A DNA stretch of 64,000 bases from Nitratireductor soli (GTDB lineage Bacteria; Pseudomonadota; Alphaproteobacteria; Rhizobiales; Rhizobiaceae). Shown in pieces: positions 18,535 to 29,436 of the stretch (its first letter is position 1; each line of letters starts with the position of its first letter). Location: contig NZ_LFVY01000023.1 in NCBI RefSeq assembly GCF_001050155.1, forward strand, positions 1 through 64,000, written 5' to 3'. Position numbers and translations under genes: made by a program. The notes under the pieces were generated by a model that had not been told where the DNA came from, did not search any database, and worked only from the letters and a program-made list of their open reading frames with translations.

Positions 18535-18575
18535 CTTCAATCGAAATGAAGGCTTCGCATTCATTTCGATTGAAG
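18535..18575. repeat. Long perfect hairpin (16-bp arms)
   Basis: CTTCAATCGAAATGAA and its exact reverse complement flank a nine-base loop GGCTTCGCA. It directly abuts the region where the -35 of the protease promoter would lie. Confidence 0.75.
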
Positions 18576-18585
18576 CAAAGTTGCC

Positions 18586-18770
18586 CTAGATTCAATAATC
18601 TAGTGGCCTGCTTGTCCCAGTCCAAACCTAACGGTTTGGCTGGGGCAGGACACTAGTGGTCTGACCGAAACAGATGGTACCCATCTGTTTCGAGAAGTCA
18701 GCCCGCAAACTATTGGTCTGGTGGGGCGATTTTTCCTGACAGATGGGTACCATCTGTCAGGATCGCACCA
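18586..18770. repeat. Tandem cluster of hairpins bounded by CTAG-type ends
   Basis: After a small CTAGATT/AATCTAG hairpin (18586-18603) come three larger units: one centred on CCAAACC-taac-GGTTTGG, one on CGAAACAGATGG-tac-CCATCTGTTTCG (18666-18692) and one on CCTGACAGATGG-gta-CCATCTGTCAGG (18735-18761). Units two and three share the CAGATGG core, and unit ends repeatedly read TAGTGG / CCACTAG. This looks like a composite palindromic element rather than a simple terminator. Confidence 0.7.
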
Positions 18771-18780
18771 CTAGCGGCGG

Positions 18781-19833
18781 TCAGCCGACGGCGCTGGCTT
18801 CCACGGCCCAATGCAGCGGGAACATCGGATCGAAAACTGTGATCGCGCCCTCGGCGGTGTGAACCGATTTCGGATAGGCGAGCGGCGTGTCGTGCCGCAC
18901 CAGCGTGATGCGTTCCTCATTCGCCGGCAGGCCGTAATAGGCCGGTCCGTTGAGCGAGGTGAAGGCCTCCAGCCGGTCGAGCGCGCCTTCATCCTCGAAC
19001 ACATGCGCCACGCAGGCGAGCGTGTTGACAGAATTGAAGACGCCGGCGCAGCCGCAGGCGCATTCCTTCATCGGGTCGAGATGCGGCGCCGAATCCGTGC
19101 CGAGGAACAGGCGGCGGTCGCCGGAGGCGGCGGCCTTGCGCAGCGCCAGGCGGTGCTCCTCGCGCTTGGCGACGGGCAGGCAGTAATAATGCGGGCGGAT
19201 GCCGCCGGCCAACAGCGCATTGCGGTTGATGATGAGGTGATGCGGCGTCAGCGTGCCGGCCAGGTTGCGCTCGGCGCTCATCACATAATCCACGCCGTCG
19301 CGCGTCGTCACATGCTCCATGACGATCTTCAGCTCCGGCAGGCGCTTCCTCAGCGGCTCCAGAACCTGCTCGATGAAGGCCGCCTCGCGGTCGAAGATGT
19401 CGATCGCCGGGTCCGTCACCTCGCCGTGGATGCATAGCGGGATGCCGAGTTCGGCCATGCGCTCCAGCACGGGCTGCACCTTGGCGAGGTCGCGCACGCC
19501 GCTTTGCGAATTGGTCGTCGCGCCGGCGGGATAGAGCTTGAGCGCCTTGATGAGGCCATCGCGCACGCCGGCGGCGACGTCGTCGGCCTCGGTCTGCTCG
19601 GTCAGGTAGAGCGTCATCAGCGGGGTGAAGTCATGCCCTTCCGGCAGCGCCGCCATGATGCGCGCGCGATAGGCCCGCGCATCGCTGGTCGTGACCACCG
19701 GCGGCACCAGGTTCGGCATGATGATGGCGCGGGCGAAATCGGCCGAGGAGTGCGGCAAGACGGCTTCGAGAACCGCGCCGTCGCGCAGATGCAGATGCCA
19801 ATCATCGGGGCGGCGGATGGTCAGGGTTTTCAC
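18781..19833 (-). CDS. pyrC: Dihydroorotase
   Basis: Zinc amidohydrolase of pyrimidine synthesis (carbamoyl aspartate to dihydroorotate), the E. coli PyrC type, 350 residues. Metal and active-site motifs are all present: HLHLRDG near residue 14, the carboxylated-Lys segment [29 protein letters not shown] and GTDSAPH. I start it at GTG 19833 because GGAG precedes it at nine bases and this matches the family N-terminus [16 protein letters not shown]; an ATG at 19887 or 19932 would add an unmatched extension. Single gene, followed by the hairpin cluster. Confidence 0.93.
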   Translation of the reverse strand: MKTLTIRRPDDWHLHLRDGAVLEAVLPHSSADFARAIIMPNLVPPVVTTSDARAYRARIMAALPEGHDFTPLMTLYLTEQTEADDVAAGVRDGLIKALKLYPAGATTNSQSGVRDLAKVQPVLERMAELGIPLCIHGEVTDPAIDIFDREAAFIEQVLEPLRKRLPELKIVMEHVTTRDGVDYVMSAERNLAGTLTPHHLIINRNALLAGGIRPHYYCLPVAKREEHRLALRKAAASGDRRLFLGTDSAPHLDPMKECACGCAGVFNSVNTLACVAHVFEDEGALDRLEAFTSLNGPAYYGLPANEERITLVRHDTPLAYPKSVHTAEGAITVFDPMFPLHWAVEASAVG

Positions 19834-20104
19834 GGAACGGAACTCCAGAGCGGATGAAGCCTTGCCCTCATTGCTGACGGCGCGCATCCCTTCGCCCATA
19901 CGGCGGCGAAATACAAGGGCGGGCGCAGCCACTGCCGGCCGGCCAGATCAAGCCATCGCTGGCCGAAACAACCACTCACAGATGAGAATTTGGTGGAGGC
20001 GAGAGGAGAATCCTCGAACCGAAACAAGGCCGCGACTGCGGCCCGGGCTTTCGCCCGCCCCATCGGAGGCGTGAGCGAAGCGAACTGCCCTGAGATATGG
20101 AGAT

Positions 20105-20180
<76 letters not shown>

Positions 20181-20383
20181 ACACTGTCCGGCGACACGCT
20201 GTATGGTAATGCGCCGGCCGCCGTTTCCGGCGAAGAGGTTCCGGCCGGCCCGTCGGGCCAACCGTGTGGGCGGCTTCTAAACCTGCCCGCCAGGAAGATC
20301 AAGCCCCGTTTTTCGCTTGTTCGCCGCGCGTCGGCGAAGGTTGGGGCGAAGGCCGGGACGTTCTTCCGTGAAGTCCGTGCCGA

Positions 20384-20770
20384 TCAACGATCCTCGTCGT
20401 CGTCGCCGACGCCGATGAAGTCCTTGACGTCGTCGTCTTCCTCGTCCTCGTCCTCTGCGAGGAAGGTGGCGTCGTCGTCGTCACCGAGATCGACATCGTC
20501 GTCATCATCGCCGTCGATATCCGGGATCTCCGCCTTGTCGCCCGAAGAGACCTCTTCATCGGCGTCCTCGAGGGAAACGACCTCAGGAGCATCCTCCTCC
20601 TCGACCTCGTCTTCTTCCTCATCGATCATCTTGTCGACGCCAGCATCGAAATAGCTGCGAGGATAGGACTGGCCCGTATAGGGCGATACGATCGGGTCCT
20701 TGTTGAGATCATAGAACTTGCGGCCCGTTTCCGGGCAGACGCGTTTCGTTCCGAGTTCCGGTTTAACCAC
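20384..20770 (-). CDS. TIGR02300 family acidic protein
   Basis: 128-residue protein with a conserved N-terminus (KPELGTKRVCPETGRKFYDLNKDPIVSPYTG) and an extremely acidic Asp/Glu-rich remainder, the hallmark of the alphaproteobacterial TIGR02300 family. The N-terminal part with a single Cys looks like half of a zinc ribbon. Function is not known. Translation starts at GTG 20770 (GAGG upstream). The gene is divergent from aroA, an arrangement conserved in rhizobia. The acidic tail should be disordered. Confidence 0.9.
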   Translation of the reverse strand: MVKPELGTKRVCPETGRKFYDLNKDPIVSPYTGQSYPRSYFDAGVDKMIDEEEDEVEEEDAPEVVSLEDADEEVSSGDKAEIPDIDGDDDDDVDLGDDDDATFLAEDEDEEDDDVKDFIGVGDDDEDR

Positions 20771-22428
<1,658 letters not shown>

Positions 22429-22466
22429 AACGCCATCGCTGAAAGACAATTCCGGAGGAGGCCAAG

Positions 22467-23171
22467 ATGAGCGCTGAGAAAGTGGCAATGATCGTCGGCG
22501 GCGGCAGCGGCATGGGCGCCGGGGCGGCCAGGACATTGGCGGCGAGCGGCTATGAGGTGGCCATCCTGTCGTCGTCCGGCAAGGGCGAGGCGCTGGCGGG
22601 CGAACTGGGCGGGCTGGGCTTTACCGGGTCCAACCGCTCGGTCGACGATCTGACGCGCTTCACCGAGGAGACGATGCGGCGCTTCGGCCGCGTCGACGTG
22701 CTGGTGAATGGCGCCGGCCACGGGCCAAAGGGCGCGGTGCTGGAGATTTCCGACGCCGACTGGCAGCTCGGCATGGAATTCTACCTGCTCAACGTGGTGC
22801 GCGCCACGCGGCTGGTGGCGCCGATCATGCAGGCGCAGAAATCGGGCTCGATCGTCAACATCTCGACCTATGCGACCTTCGAGCCGGAAGAGGCGTTTCC
22901 GACCTCCGGCGTGTTCCGCGCCGGGCTTGCCGCCTTCACCAAGCTGTTCTGCGACACATATGCCGCCGACAACATCCGCATGAACAACGTGCTGCCGGGC
23001 TTCATCGATTCCCTGCCGGAAAAGGAAGACCGCCGCGCGCGCATACCGATGGGCCGCTATGGCAGCGTCGATGAAGTCTCGGAGCTGATCCTGTTCCTCG
23101 CCAGCGAGAAATCGGGCTATATCACCGGCCAGAACATCCGCATCGACGGCGGCATCACGCGGTCGGTGTAG
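22467..23171 (+). CDS. SDR-type oxidoreductase lacking the usual catalytic Tyr and Lys
   Basis: Rossmann-fold protein of 234 residues with the cofactor loop GGGSGMGAGAA (residues 11-21), the NGAG motif at 81-84 and the C-terminal GQNIRIDGGITRSV. In classical SDRs Ser is followed by YxxxK; here Ser133 is present (VNISTY) but the expected positions read S147 and R151 (TSGVFRAG). It probably binds a nucleotide cofactor, but its chemistry, if any, differs from the family. Good ribosome site (GGAGGAG). It follows aroA by 38 bases, likely co-transcribed. Confidence 0.85.
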   Translation: MSAEKVAMIVGGGSGMGAGAARTLAASGYEVAILSSSGKGEALAGELGGLGFTGSNRSVDDLTRFTEETMRRFGRVDVLVNGAGHGPKGAVLEISDADWQLGMEFYLLNVVRATRLVAPIMQAQKSGSIVNISTYATFEPEEAFPTSGVFRAGLAAFTKLFCDTYAADNIRMNNVLPGFIDSLPEKEDRRARIPMGRYGSVDEVSELILFLASEKSGYITGQNIRIDGGITRSV

Positions 23172-23269
23172 CGTCGCGTCAAGTCCTGTCAGGATGTGTT
23201 TGCCGGCCGTGGCAGGCCGGTTTGCGCTCGACTATGATCCGTTCCCAAACAAGGATGAGGGGACCGGTC

Positions 23270-23899
23270 ATGGACCAGATGCATATTCTGCTCGGCATTG
23301 CGACCATTCATTTCTTCGCCATATCGAGTCCCGGCCCGACGCTCTTCGTTGTCGCCGGTCATGCCAACTCGCCGGATCCACGCAACGGGCTGTTCGTCGT
23401 CATCGGCGTCGTCGCGGCGACGCTGGTGTGGTCGTCATTTGCCGCTGCCGGCCTGGGCACTGCGCTCAATGCCTTTCCGTGGCTGCCGGTGGCGATCCGC
23501 GTTGTGGGCGGCGCCTACCTCGCCTGGTTCGGCTTCAAGATGCTGCGCTCGGCGTGGCGCGGCCAGGCCGGGCTGGACAGCATCGACAGAGGCGGCGCGG
23601 ATATCGGGCCGATGGGCGCGTTGCGCGCCGGTTTCGTCACCAACATCTCCAATCCCAAGGTGATCGCCTACTATGCCAGCCTGTTCGGCGTGATGATCCC
23701 GCCGGCAAGCCCGGTCGGATTGTTTGCCGGCGCCGTCCTGACCGCCGTGATCGTCTCGACGCTGTGGTGGGGCCTGGTTTCGGTATTTTTCCGCTTGCCC
23801 GTGGTGTGTCGCGGCTTTATCCGCATCCGACGGGTGTTCGATGCCCTGGTCGGCGCAGCGCTGATCGCCTTCGGCGTGAAGCTGATCGCCAGCCCCTAG
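23270..23899 (+). CDS. LysE family amino acid/metabolite exporter
   Basis: Small membrane transporter of 209 residues with about six helices. The LysE signature is clear: HFFAISSPGPTLFVVAGHA at the N-terminus, LAWFGFKMLRSAW near 85, and RAGFVTNISNPKVIAYYASLFG near 122. Members export amino acids such as lysine, arginine or homoserine/threonine; no substrate can be assigned. ATG 23270 follows GAGGGGA. It sits between the SDR and cmk in the same direction. Confidence 0.9.
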   Translation: MDQMHILLGIATIHFFAISSPGPTLFVVAGHANSPDPRNGLFVVIGVVAATLVWSSFAAAGLGTALNAFPWLPVAIRVVGGAYLAWFGFKMLRSAWRGQAGLDSIDRGGADIGPMGALRAGFVTNISNPKVIAYYASLFGVMIPPASPVGLFAGAVLTAVIVSTLWWGLVSVFFRLPVVCRGFIRIRRVFDALVGAALIAFGVKLIASP

Positions 23900-23962
23900 G
23901 GTCAGGACCTAGATCATCGCGTCGAAAACACCGGCCCATCAACCGCGCAAGGAGCCTGACCA

Positions 23963-24601
23963 TTGCTGATCGCCATCGACGGACCGGCCGCCTCCGGCAA
24001 GGGAACGCTGGCCCGCAAGCTTGCCGCCCGGTACGGGTTGAGGCATCTCGACACGGGATTAACCTATCGCGGGGTCGCAAAGGCGCTTCTCGATGCCGGC
24101 CTGCCGTTGGACGATGAAAGCGTTGCCGAGGAGACGGCCCACGGGCTCGACCTCGGCGGGCTCGACCGCGCCGTGCTGTCAGCGCACGGGATCGGCGAGG
24201 CGGCGTCGAAGATCGCCGTCATGCCGGCCGTGCGCCAGGCCCTGGTCGACAAGCAGCGCGCCTTCGCCGTCACGCCGCCGGGCGCCGTGCTCGACGGGCG
24301 CGACATCGGCACGGTGGTGTGCCCGGACGCCGATGTGAAGCTCTATGTCATCGCCACCGCCGAGGTGCGCGCCGCCCGCCGCTGGCGCGAGATCGAGGCC
24401 GGCGGCGGCACCGCCGACTACGCCGGAATCCTGGCCGATATCCAGCGCCGCGACGCACGCGACACGGAACGGGCGGCCAGCCCGCTCAAACCCGCGCAAG
24501 ACGCCCACTTGCTCGATACGAGCGAAATGGATATAGAGACGGCGTTCCGTGCGGCCTCAGCCATCATCGATGCCAAGCGCATCGAGCGGAACGCGAACTG
24601 A
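23963..24601 (+). CDS. cmk: Cytidylate kinase
   Basis: Transfers phosphate from ATP to CMP and dCMP. 212 residues with P-loop [17 protein letters not shown] at residues 4-20, [36 protein letters not shown] (CMP-binding), and [17 protein letters not shown] with the lid arginines. Compared with E. coli (227) it is a compact form usual in rhizobia. Translation most likely begins at TTG 23963: AAGGAG stands eight bases upstream and no ATG fits the family N-terminus. Directly precedes rpsA, a conserved pairing. Confidence 0.94.
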   Translation: MLIAIDGPAASGKGTLARKLAARYGLRHLDTGLTYRGVAKALLDAGLPLDDESVAEETAHGLDLGGLDRAVLSAHGIGEAASKIAVMPAVRQALVDKQRAFAVTPPGAVLDGRDIGTVVCPDADVKLYVIATAEVRAARRWREIEAGGGTADYAGILADIQRRDARDTERAASPLKPAQDAHLLDTSEMDIETAFRAASAIIDAKRIERNAN

Positions 24602-24606
24602 AGAAC

Positions 24607-24683
24607 CGCCTGCCTCGCATTCTCATGCGCCGGATTTGCCGCTTCGCGGCTTCAGAGCGATCCGCTCGGATGCAAGGCAGGTG
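24607..24683 (+). promoter_or_regulatory. rpsA leader with a long stem-loop
   Basis: CGCCTGCCTCGCAT (24607-24620) pairs with ATGCAAGGCAGGTG (24670-24683) over 14 positions with one mismatch and one wobble, enclosing a second hairpin GCCGC-ttc-GCGGC. A third small stem CCCCG/CGGGG lies just before the ribosome site. S1 represses its own translation through the leader in E. coli, so this structure may serve the same purpose; the link is inferred. Confidence 0.5.
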
Positions 24684-24742
24684 AAACGCAACACGAACCA
24701 CCGGCGCCGCCCCGCTCGAAACGGGGCAATTCAGGAGCATCA

Positions 24743-26449
24743 ATGTCAGAACTCAATCCGTCTCGCGATGATTTCGCGAGCCTTCTCGAAGAATCCTTCT
24801 CCGAGCGCGACGCCGCCGAAGGCGCAGTCGTCAAGGGCATCGTCACCGCCATCGAAAAAGACATGGCGATCATCGATGTCGGCCTGAAGGTCGAGGGCCG
24901 CGTGCCGCTGAAGGAATTCGGCGCCAAGGGCAAGGATTCCGACCTCAAGGTCGGCGATGAAGTCGAAGTCTATGTCGAGCGCATCGAGAACGCGCTGGGC
25001 GAGGCCATGCTGTCGCGCGACAAGGCGCGCCGCGAGGAAAGCTGGGTCAAGCTGGAAGTCAAGTTCGCCAATGGAGAGCGCGTCGAAGGCTTCATCTTCA
25101 ACCAGGTCAAGGGCGGCTTCACCGTCGATCTGGACGGCGCCGTGGCCTTCCTGCCGCGCAGCCAGGTCGACATCCGGCCGATCCGCGACGTCACTCCGCT
25201 GATGCACACGCCGCAGCCTTTCGAAATCCTCAAGATGGACAAGCGCCGCGGCAACATCGTCGTTTCGCGCCGCACGGTTCTCGAAGAGAGCCGCGCCGAG
25301 CAGCGCTCGGAGATCGTCCAGAACCTCGAAGAGGGCCAGGTGGTCGAAGGCGTGGTCAAGAACATCACCGATTACGGTGCGTTCGTCGATCTCGGCGGCA
25401 TTGACGGCCTGCTGCACGTCACCGACATGGCATGGCGCCGCGTCAACCATCCGACCGAAATCCTCAACATCGGCCAGACGGTCAAGGTGCAGATCATCCG
25501 CATCAACCAGGAAACGCACCGCATCTCGCTGGGCATGAAGCAGCTCGAAGCCGATCCGTGGGACGGCATCGGCGGCAAGTACCCGCTTGGCAAGAAGGTT
25601 CTCGGCCGCGTCACCAACATCACAGACTACGGCGCGTTCGTCGAGCTGGAGCCGGGCATCGAAGGCCTGATCCACGTCTCGGAGATGTCCTGGACGAAGA
25701 AGAACGTCCATCCGGGCAAGATCCTGTCGACCACGCAGGAAGTCGAAGTGGTGGTGCTCGAGGTCGATCCGGTCAAGCGCCGCATCTCGCTCGGCCTGAA
25801 GCAGACGCTGGAAAACCCGTGGGAAGCCTTCGCGCGCACCCATTCGGCGGGCTCCGTCGTCGAGGGCGAGGTCAAGAACAAGACCGAATTCGGCCTGTTC
25901 ATCGGCCTGGACGGCGATGTGGACGGCATGGTCCATCTCTCCGATCTCGACTGGAACCGTCCGGGCGAGCAGGTGATCGAGGAATATAACCGCGGCGACG
26001 TGGTGCAGGCGCAGGTTCTCGACGTCGACGTCGACAAGGAGCGCATCTCCCTCGGCATCAAGCAGCTCGGCCGCGACGCCATCGGCGAGGCGGCGGCTTC
26101 CGGCGACCTGCGCAAGGGCGCAGTCGTCACCTGCGAGGTGACCGGCGTCAAGGAAGGCGGGTTAGAAGTCAAGCTCGTCGACCACGATGTCGATGCCTTC
26201 ATCAAGCGCAACGACCTGTCGCGCGACCGCGACGAGCAGCGCCCCGAGCGCTTCTCCGTCGGCCAGAAGGTCGATGCCCGCGTCACCATGTTCGACAAGA
26301 AGACGCGCAAGATCAGCGTTTCGATCAAGGCGCTGGAAATCGCCGAAGAGAAGGAAGCGGTTGCCCAGTACGGCTCGACCGATTCCGGCGCTTCGCTCGG
26401 CGACATCCTCGGCGCGGCGTTGAAGAAGCAGGGCGGCGACGACGAATAA
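24743..26449 (+). CDS. rpsA: 30S ribosomal protein S1
   Basis: 568 residues with six S1/OB-fold repeats, at about 30-100, 118-184, 202-270, 289-359, 376-446 and 463-531. Repeats 3 and 4 are the most regular ([20 protein letters not shown] and [18 protein letters not shown]). It brings mRNA to the 30S subunit. Length matches alphaproteobacterial S1. Start ATG 24743 with AGGAG seven bases upstream. Followed by a strong intrinsic terminator, so it closes the aroA-cmk-rpsA transcript. Confidence 0.97.
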   Translation: MSELNPSRDDFASLLEESFSERDAAEGAVVKGIVTAIEKDMAIIDVGLKVEGRVPLKEFGAKGKDSDLKVGDEVEVYVERIENALGEAMLSRDKARREESWVKLEVKFANGERVEGFIFNQVKGGFTVDLDGAVAFLPRSQVDIRPIRDVTPLMHTPQPFEILKMDKRRGNIVVSRRTVLEESRAEQRSEIVQNLEEGQVVEGVVKNITDYGAFVDLGGIDGLLHVTDMAWRRVNHPTEILNIGQTVKVQIIRINQETHRISLGMKQLEADPWDGIGGKYPLGKKVLGRVTNITDYGAFVELEPGIEGLIHVSEMSWTKKNVHPGKILSTTQEVEVVVLEVDPVKRRISLGLKQTLENPWEAFARTHSAGSVVEGEVKNKTEFGLFIGLDGDVDGMVHLSDLDWNRPGEQVIEEYNRGDVVQAQVLDVDVDKERISLGIKQLGRDAIGEAAASGDLRKGAVVTCEVTGVKEGGLEVKLVDHDVDAFIKRNDLSRDRDEQRPERFSVGQKVDARVTMFDKKTRKISVSIKALEIAEEKEAVAQYGSTDSGASLGDILGAALKKQGGDDE

Positions 26450-26475
26450 GTCTCGCGCTCACGCGTGAAACGAAG

Positions 26476-26508
26476 AGCCCCGCCGGAGTGATCCGGCGGG
26501 GCTTTTTG
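26476..26508 (+). terminator. Rho-independent terminator of rpsA
   Basis: AGCCCCGCCGGA and TCCGGCGGGGCT form a perfect 12-bp stem with loop GTGA, followed at once by a run of T. It lies 26 bases after the rpsA stop and also faces the end of the convergent GFA gene. Confidence 0.95.
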
Positions 26509-26529
26509 CTTTGTAGCAGTCTCGTCCGC

Positions 26530-26985
26530 TCACAGGCTGCGGGCGAATTCCTCCAGGAGCTGCGGGAACTCCTCGACCGGCGGGAAGCCCTCATAGCGAT
26601 GCCGGGCGGGCGTTTCCACCCAGGACAATTTGTCGGCCGTCATCGTCTCGATGAAAGGCCTGTTCCACGGCATGTCGTCGAACATGGTCGGGCGCACATT
26701 GACGAAATCGTCGACACCGGCGATGCGGGTGAACATCCATGTCATGCAGGACGGGCAGCAGTAATGGTCGAGTTGCGGGCCCTTGATGCCGCCCTTGACC
26801 GGCTCGCCCTTCGTCACGCGAAAGGCCTGGCCGGGGATCATCACCGTCAGGGAGTAGGCGCTGGCGCTCATGCGCTGGCAGCCCCGGCAGTGGCATGCGG
26901 CGGTCATGATCGGCGGGGCGGAGATTTCGATCTCGACACGGCCGCAGCGGCATGTGCCTGAGATCGGAAGGCGAGGCTTTTCCAT
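26530..26985 (-). CDS. GFA (glutathione-dependent formaldehyde-activating-like) zinc protein
   Basis: 151 residues of the Gfa/DUF636 beta-tent fold. Zinc ligands appear in order: C.CG (GTCRCGRVEI), CHCRGCQR and the later CCPSCMTW. In characterised Gfa these cysteines bind two zincs; most paralogues have no known substrate, and this one lacks formaldehyde-pathway neighbours. ATG 26985 follows AAGGAG; the frame continues to 27027 but with unrelated sequence. Convergent with rpsA. Confidence 0.88.
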   Translation of the reverse strand: MEKPRLPISGTCRCGRVEIEISAPPIMTAACHCRGCQRMSASAYSLTVMIPGQAFRVTKGEPVKGGIKGPQLDHYCCPSCMTWMFTRIAGVDDFVNVRPTMFDDMPWNRPFIETMTADKLSWVETPARHRYEGFPPVEEFPQLLEEFARSL

Positions 26986-27123
26986 AGATTCGATGCTCCT
27001 TGGGCAAGGCAGGATGACGCATCCCAAGACTTAGCAAACAATCGGCCCGCCGCCACCCTCCGCCCTTTCAGGAACGCGCCCATCGGCTATAACTCTTCCT
27101 CCAGGTAGAATTGGAACGGCGCC

Positions 27124-27492
27124 ATGAAACAGAAAGTAACCGGCATAGGCGGCTTGTTCTTTCGCGGACGCGACCCGCAGGAACTGGCCGCCTGGTATCA
27201 GGAGCATCTCGGCGTCGACAGCCTGTTCGAGACCGTCTGGAAACAGGAGGCCGGGCCGACGATCTATGGCCCGTTCTCGCACGATACCAAGTATTTCGGC
27301 CGTTCAGAGCAGCAATGGATGGTCAATTTCCGCGTTGGCGATCTCGATGCGATGATCGCCCAGTTGAAGGCCGCCGGCATCGCCGTCGAGACCCGCGCCG
27401 AATGGGATTCGGAAGTCGGCCGTTTTGCCCGCATCCACGACCCCGAGGGCAATCCGATCGAGCTTTGGGAGCCGGCCGACCGTTCCGGATGA
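27124..27492 (+). CDS. VOC family (glyoxalase/bleomycin resistance fold) protein
   Basis: 122-residue single VOC domain pair: starts KVTGIGGLFFRGRDPQELAAWYQEHLG and ends FARIHDPEGNPIELWEP, the canonical last beta strand with the metal-binding Glu. Such proteins bind a divalent metal and act in isomerisation, dioxygenation or drug binding; nothing here points to one. Divergent from the GFA gene, 138 bp apart; convergent with slyX. Confidence 0.88.
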   Translation: MKQKVTGIGGLFFRGRDPQELAAWYQEHLGVDSLFETVWKQEAGPTIYGPFSHDTKYFGRSEQQWMVNFRVGDLDAMIAQLKAAGIAVETRAEWDSEVGRFARIHDPEGNPIELWEPADRSG

Positions 27493-27529
27493 GGATGGAG
27501 CGCCGTCACGACGCGGCAAATGCCTCCCC

Positions 27530-27733
27530 TCACCAATGCGGCGGCTTGGTCACCGGCACGTCGGGCGCGGTCTGCTCCTCCAGCGCCAGGAAGCGCTCGG
27601 TCAGGCGGTCGAGCTTGGTCTGCAGCCGCTCCGTCTCCTTCCACTGCCGCGTCAGCTCGGCGGAAAGCTCCTCGATGGTCTTTTCCTGCTCGGCGGCCAG
27701 CATTTCCAGCTTTGTCAGCCTGTCTTCGTTCAT
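27530..27733 (-). CDS. slyX: SlyX family coiled-coil protein
   Basis: Short protein of 67 residues, nearly all coiled coil: heptads run from residue 5 to 50 (LTKLEMLAAEQEKTIEELSA, then QWKETERLQTKLDRLTERF), and the C-terminus ends in PPHW, as SlyX proteins do (PPHY/PPHW). The molecular role is unknown. The start is ATG 27733; an upstream frame to 27919 covers the promoter region of the next gene and is not coding. It is divergent from the nucleoside transporter operon. Confidence 0.9.
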   Translation of the reverse strand: MNEDRLTKLEMLAAEQEKTIEELSAELTRQWKETERLQTKLDRLTERFLALEEQTAPDVPVTKPPHW

Positions 27734-27903
27734 GGCCGCGGCAATCCCTGAATGTTGTAGCGCAAATCGCCCGGGGAAATTGACAAGCCGGCCCGCTTTT
27801 GTCGAGAGTGTTATCCTCGGTATCTTTCGGGCGGTTGGCACGAATGGACCCGCATGATAATTCATTGACCAAACGATAAAAAAATCGGGGAAATGGGCCG
27901 CCG

Positions 27904-29436
27904 ATGGCGCACACGGCAATCGAGCTCAACGGCATCAGCAAGAGCTTTGGCGCGGTTCACGCAAACCGCAACATCGACCTCAAGATCACCGCCGGGACGA
28001 TCCACGGCATCATCGGCGAGAACGGCGCCGGAAAATCGACGCTGATGTCGATCCTCTACGGTTTCTACCAGGCGGACCGGGGCCGCATCCAGGTGGGCGG
28101 CAAGCCCGTCACCATCAACACGCCCAGCGCGGCCATCGCGCTCGGCATCGGCATGGTCCATCAGCACTTCATGCTGGTGGAGAACTTCACCGTCCTGGAA
28201 AACGTCATCCTGGGCGCCGAAGGCGAGGCATTGCTCAACACCTCCATCGCCAAGGCGCGTTCGGAGCTGGAACGGCTGGAGCGCGACTACGGGCTGGAGG
28301 TCGATCCCGACGCGGTGATCGAGGACCTGTCCGTCGGCCTGCAGCAGCGCGTGGAAATCCTCAAGGCGCTCTATCGCGGCGCCGAAATCCTCATCCTCGA
28401 CGAGCCGACCGGCGTGTTGACCCCGGCGGAGGCCGACCATCTGTTCCGCATCCTCCGGCAATTGAAGGACGAAGGGAAGACCATCATCCTCATCACGCAC
28501 AAGCTGCGCGAGATCATGGCCATCACCGACAATGTGTCGGTCATGCGCCAGGGGGCGATGGTGGCGACGCGCAAAACCTCCGAAACGACGGTCGAGGAGC
28601 TGGCCGAGCTGATGGTCGGCCGCCGCGTGCTGCTCAGCGTCGAGAAGGGCGAGGCGAAGCCCGGCGGCGTGATGCTGTCGGTGAAGAATTTGACGGTCAA
28701 GGATTCGCGCGGCGTCACCATGGTCGACAATGTGTCGCTCGACGTGCGGGCCGGCGAGATCGTCGGCATCGCCGGGGTGGCCGGCAACGGCCAGTCGCAG
28801 TTGCTCGATGCCGTGTCGGGCGTGCAGAAGGCCGTTTCCGGCACGGTGACGCTGGATGGCGTGCCGGTGGCGCTGACGGGCGAGGCGGACCCGGCCGACC
28901 TGCGCCAGCGCGGCATGGCGCATGTGCCCGAGGACCGGCATCATGTCGGCCTGGTGCTGCCCTTCGAGGAAAACGAGAACGCCATGCTCGGCTATCACCG
29001 GCAGGCGAAATATCTGAACGGCCCGTTCCTCGATATTGCGGCGATCCGCAACGACGCGCGCGAGAAGATCGAGAAATACGACATCCGCCCCGCCGACTGC
29101 CGGCTGAAGACGGCCAATTTCTCCGGCGGCAACCAGCAGAAGATCGTGCTGGCGCGCGAAATGGAGCAAGACCCGAAGGTGCTGATCGTCGGCCAGCCGA
29201 CGCGCGGCGTCGATGTGGGCGCCATCGAGTTCATCCACAAGCGGCTGATCGACATGCGCGACCAGGGCAAGGCGGTTCTGCTCGTCTCCGTCGAGCTGGA
29301 CGAGATCCGCTCGCTGTCGGACCGCATCCTCGTCATGTTCGCCGGCCGCATCGTCGGTGAGCGCGGACCCGATGCCAGCGAAGCCGAACTTGGCCTGCTG
29401 ATGGCCGGCGTCGAGGAAAAGGAGGCGGCGGAATGA
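27904..29436 (+). CDS. Nucleoside-type ABC transporter, double-cassette ATP-binding protein
   Basis: 510 residues with two ABC domains, as in sugar and nucleoside (YufO/NupA, BmpC-type) importers. N-terminal cassette: Walker A GENGAGKSTLMS near 36, signature LSVGLQQRVEILKAL, Walker B ILILDEPTGVLTPAE. C-terminal cassette: degenerate Walker A GVAGNGQSQLLDAV, signature FSGGNQQKIVLAREM, then LIVGQPTRGVDVGAIEFIH. The degenerate second P-loop is normal for the family. First gene of a run whose members overlap or touch: ATPase, two permeases, cdd, phosphorylase, deoA. This context supports nucleoside import. Confidence 0.93.
   Translation: MAHTAIELNGISKSFGAVHANRNIDLKITAGTIHGIIGENGAGKSTLMSILYGFYQADRGRIQVGGKPVTINTPSAAIALGIGMVHQHFMLVENFTVLENVILGAEGEALLNTSIAKARSELERLERDYGLEVDPDAVIEDLSVGLQQRVEILKALYRGAEILILDEPTGVLTPAEADHLFRILRQLKDEGKTIILITHKLREIMAITDNVSVMRQGAMVATRKTSETTVEELAELMVGRRVLLSVEKGEAKPGGVMLSVKNLTVKDSRGVTMVDNVSLDVRAGEIVGIAGVAGNGQSQLLDAVSGVQKAVSGTVTLDGVPVALTGEADPADLRQRGMAHVPEDRHHVGLVLPFEENENAMLGYHRQAKYLNGPFLDIAAIRNDAREKIEKYDIRPADCRLKTANFSGGNQQKIVLAREMEQDPKVLIVGQPTRGVDVGAIEFIHKRLIDMRDQGKAVLLVSVELDEIRSLSDRILVMFAGRIVGERGPDASEAELGLLMAGVEEKEAAE

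Larger units (their letters stand above)
18452..18780. other. 329-bp intergenic region between pyrC and the subtilase gene
   Basis: The space is almost filled by secondary structure: a promoter-like TATAAT for the protease at its left end, then five hairpins (18535-18575, 18586-18603, and three tandem units over 18600-18770). No open frame here is believable. It lies downstream of pyrC, so the hairpins may also end the pyrC transcript. Confidence 0.7.

Noticed and set aside
19920-19945. GCCACTG string suggesting a cobalamin riboswitch
   Set aside because: No other conserved boxes or fold of a cobalamin riboswitch around it.
27862-29238. Long minus-strand frame opposite the nucleoside ATPase
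   Set aside because: Antisense shadow; sequence composition is low complexity His/Arg/Asp without motifs.
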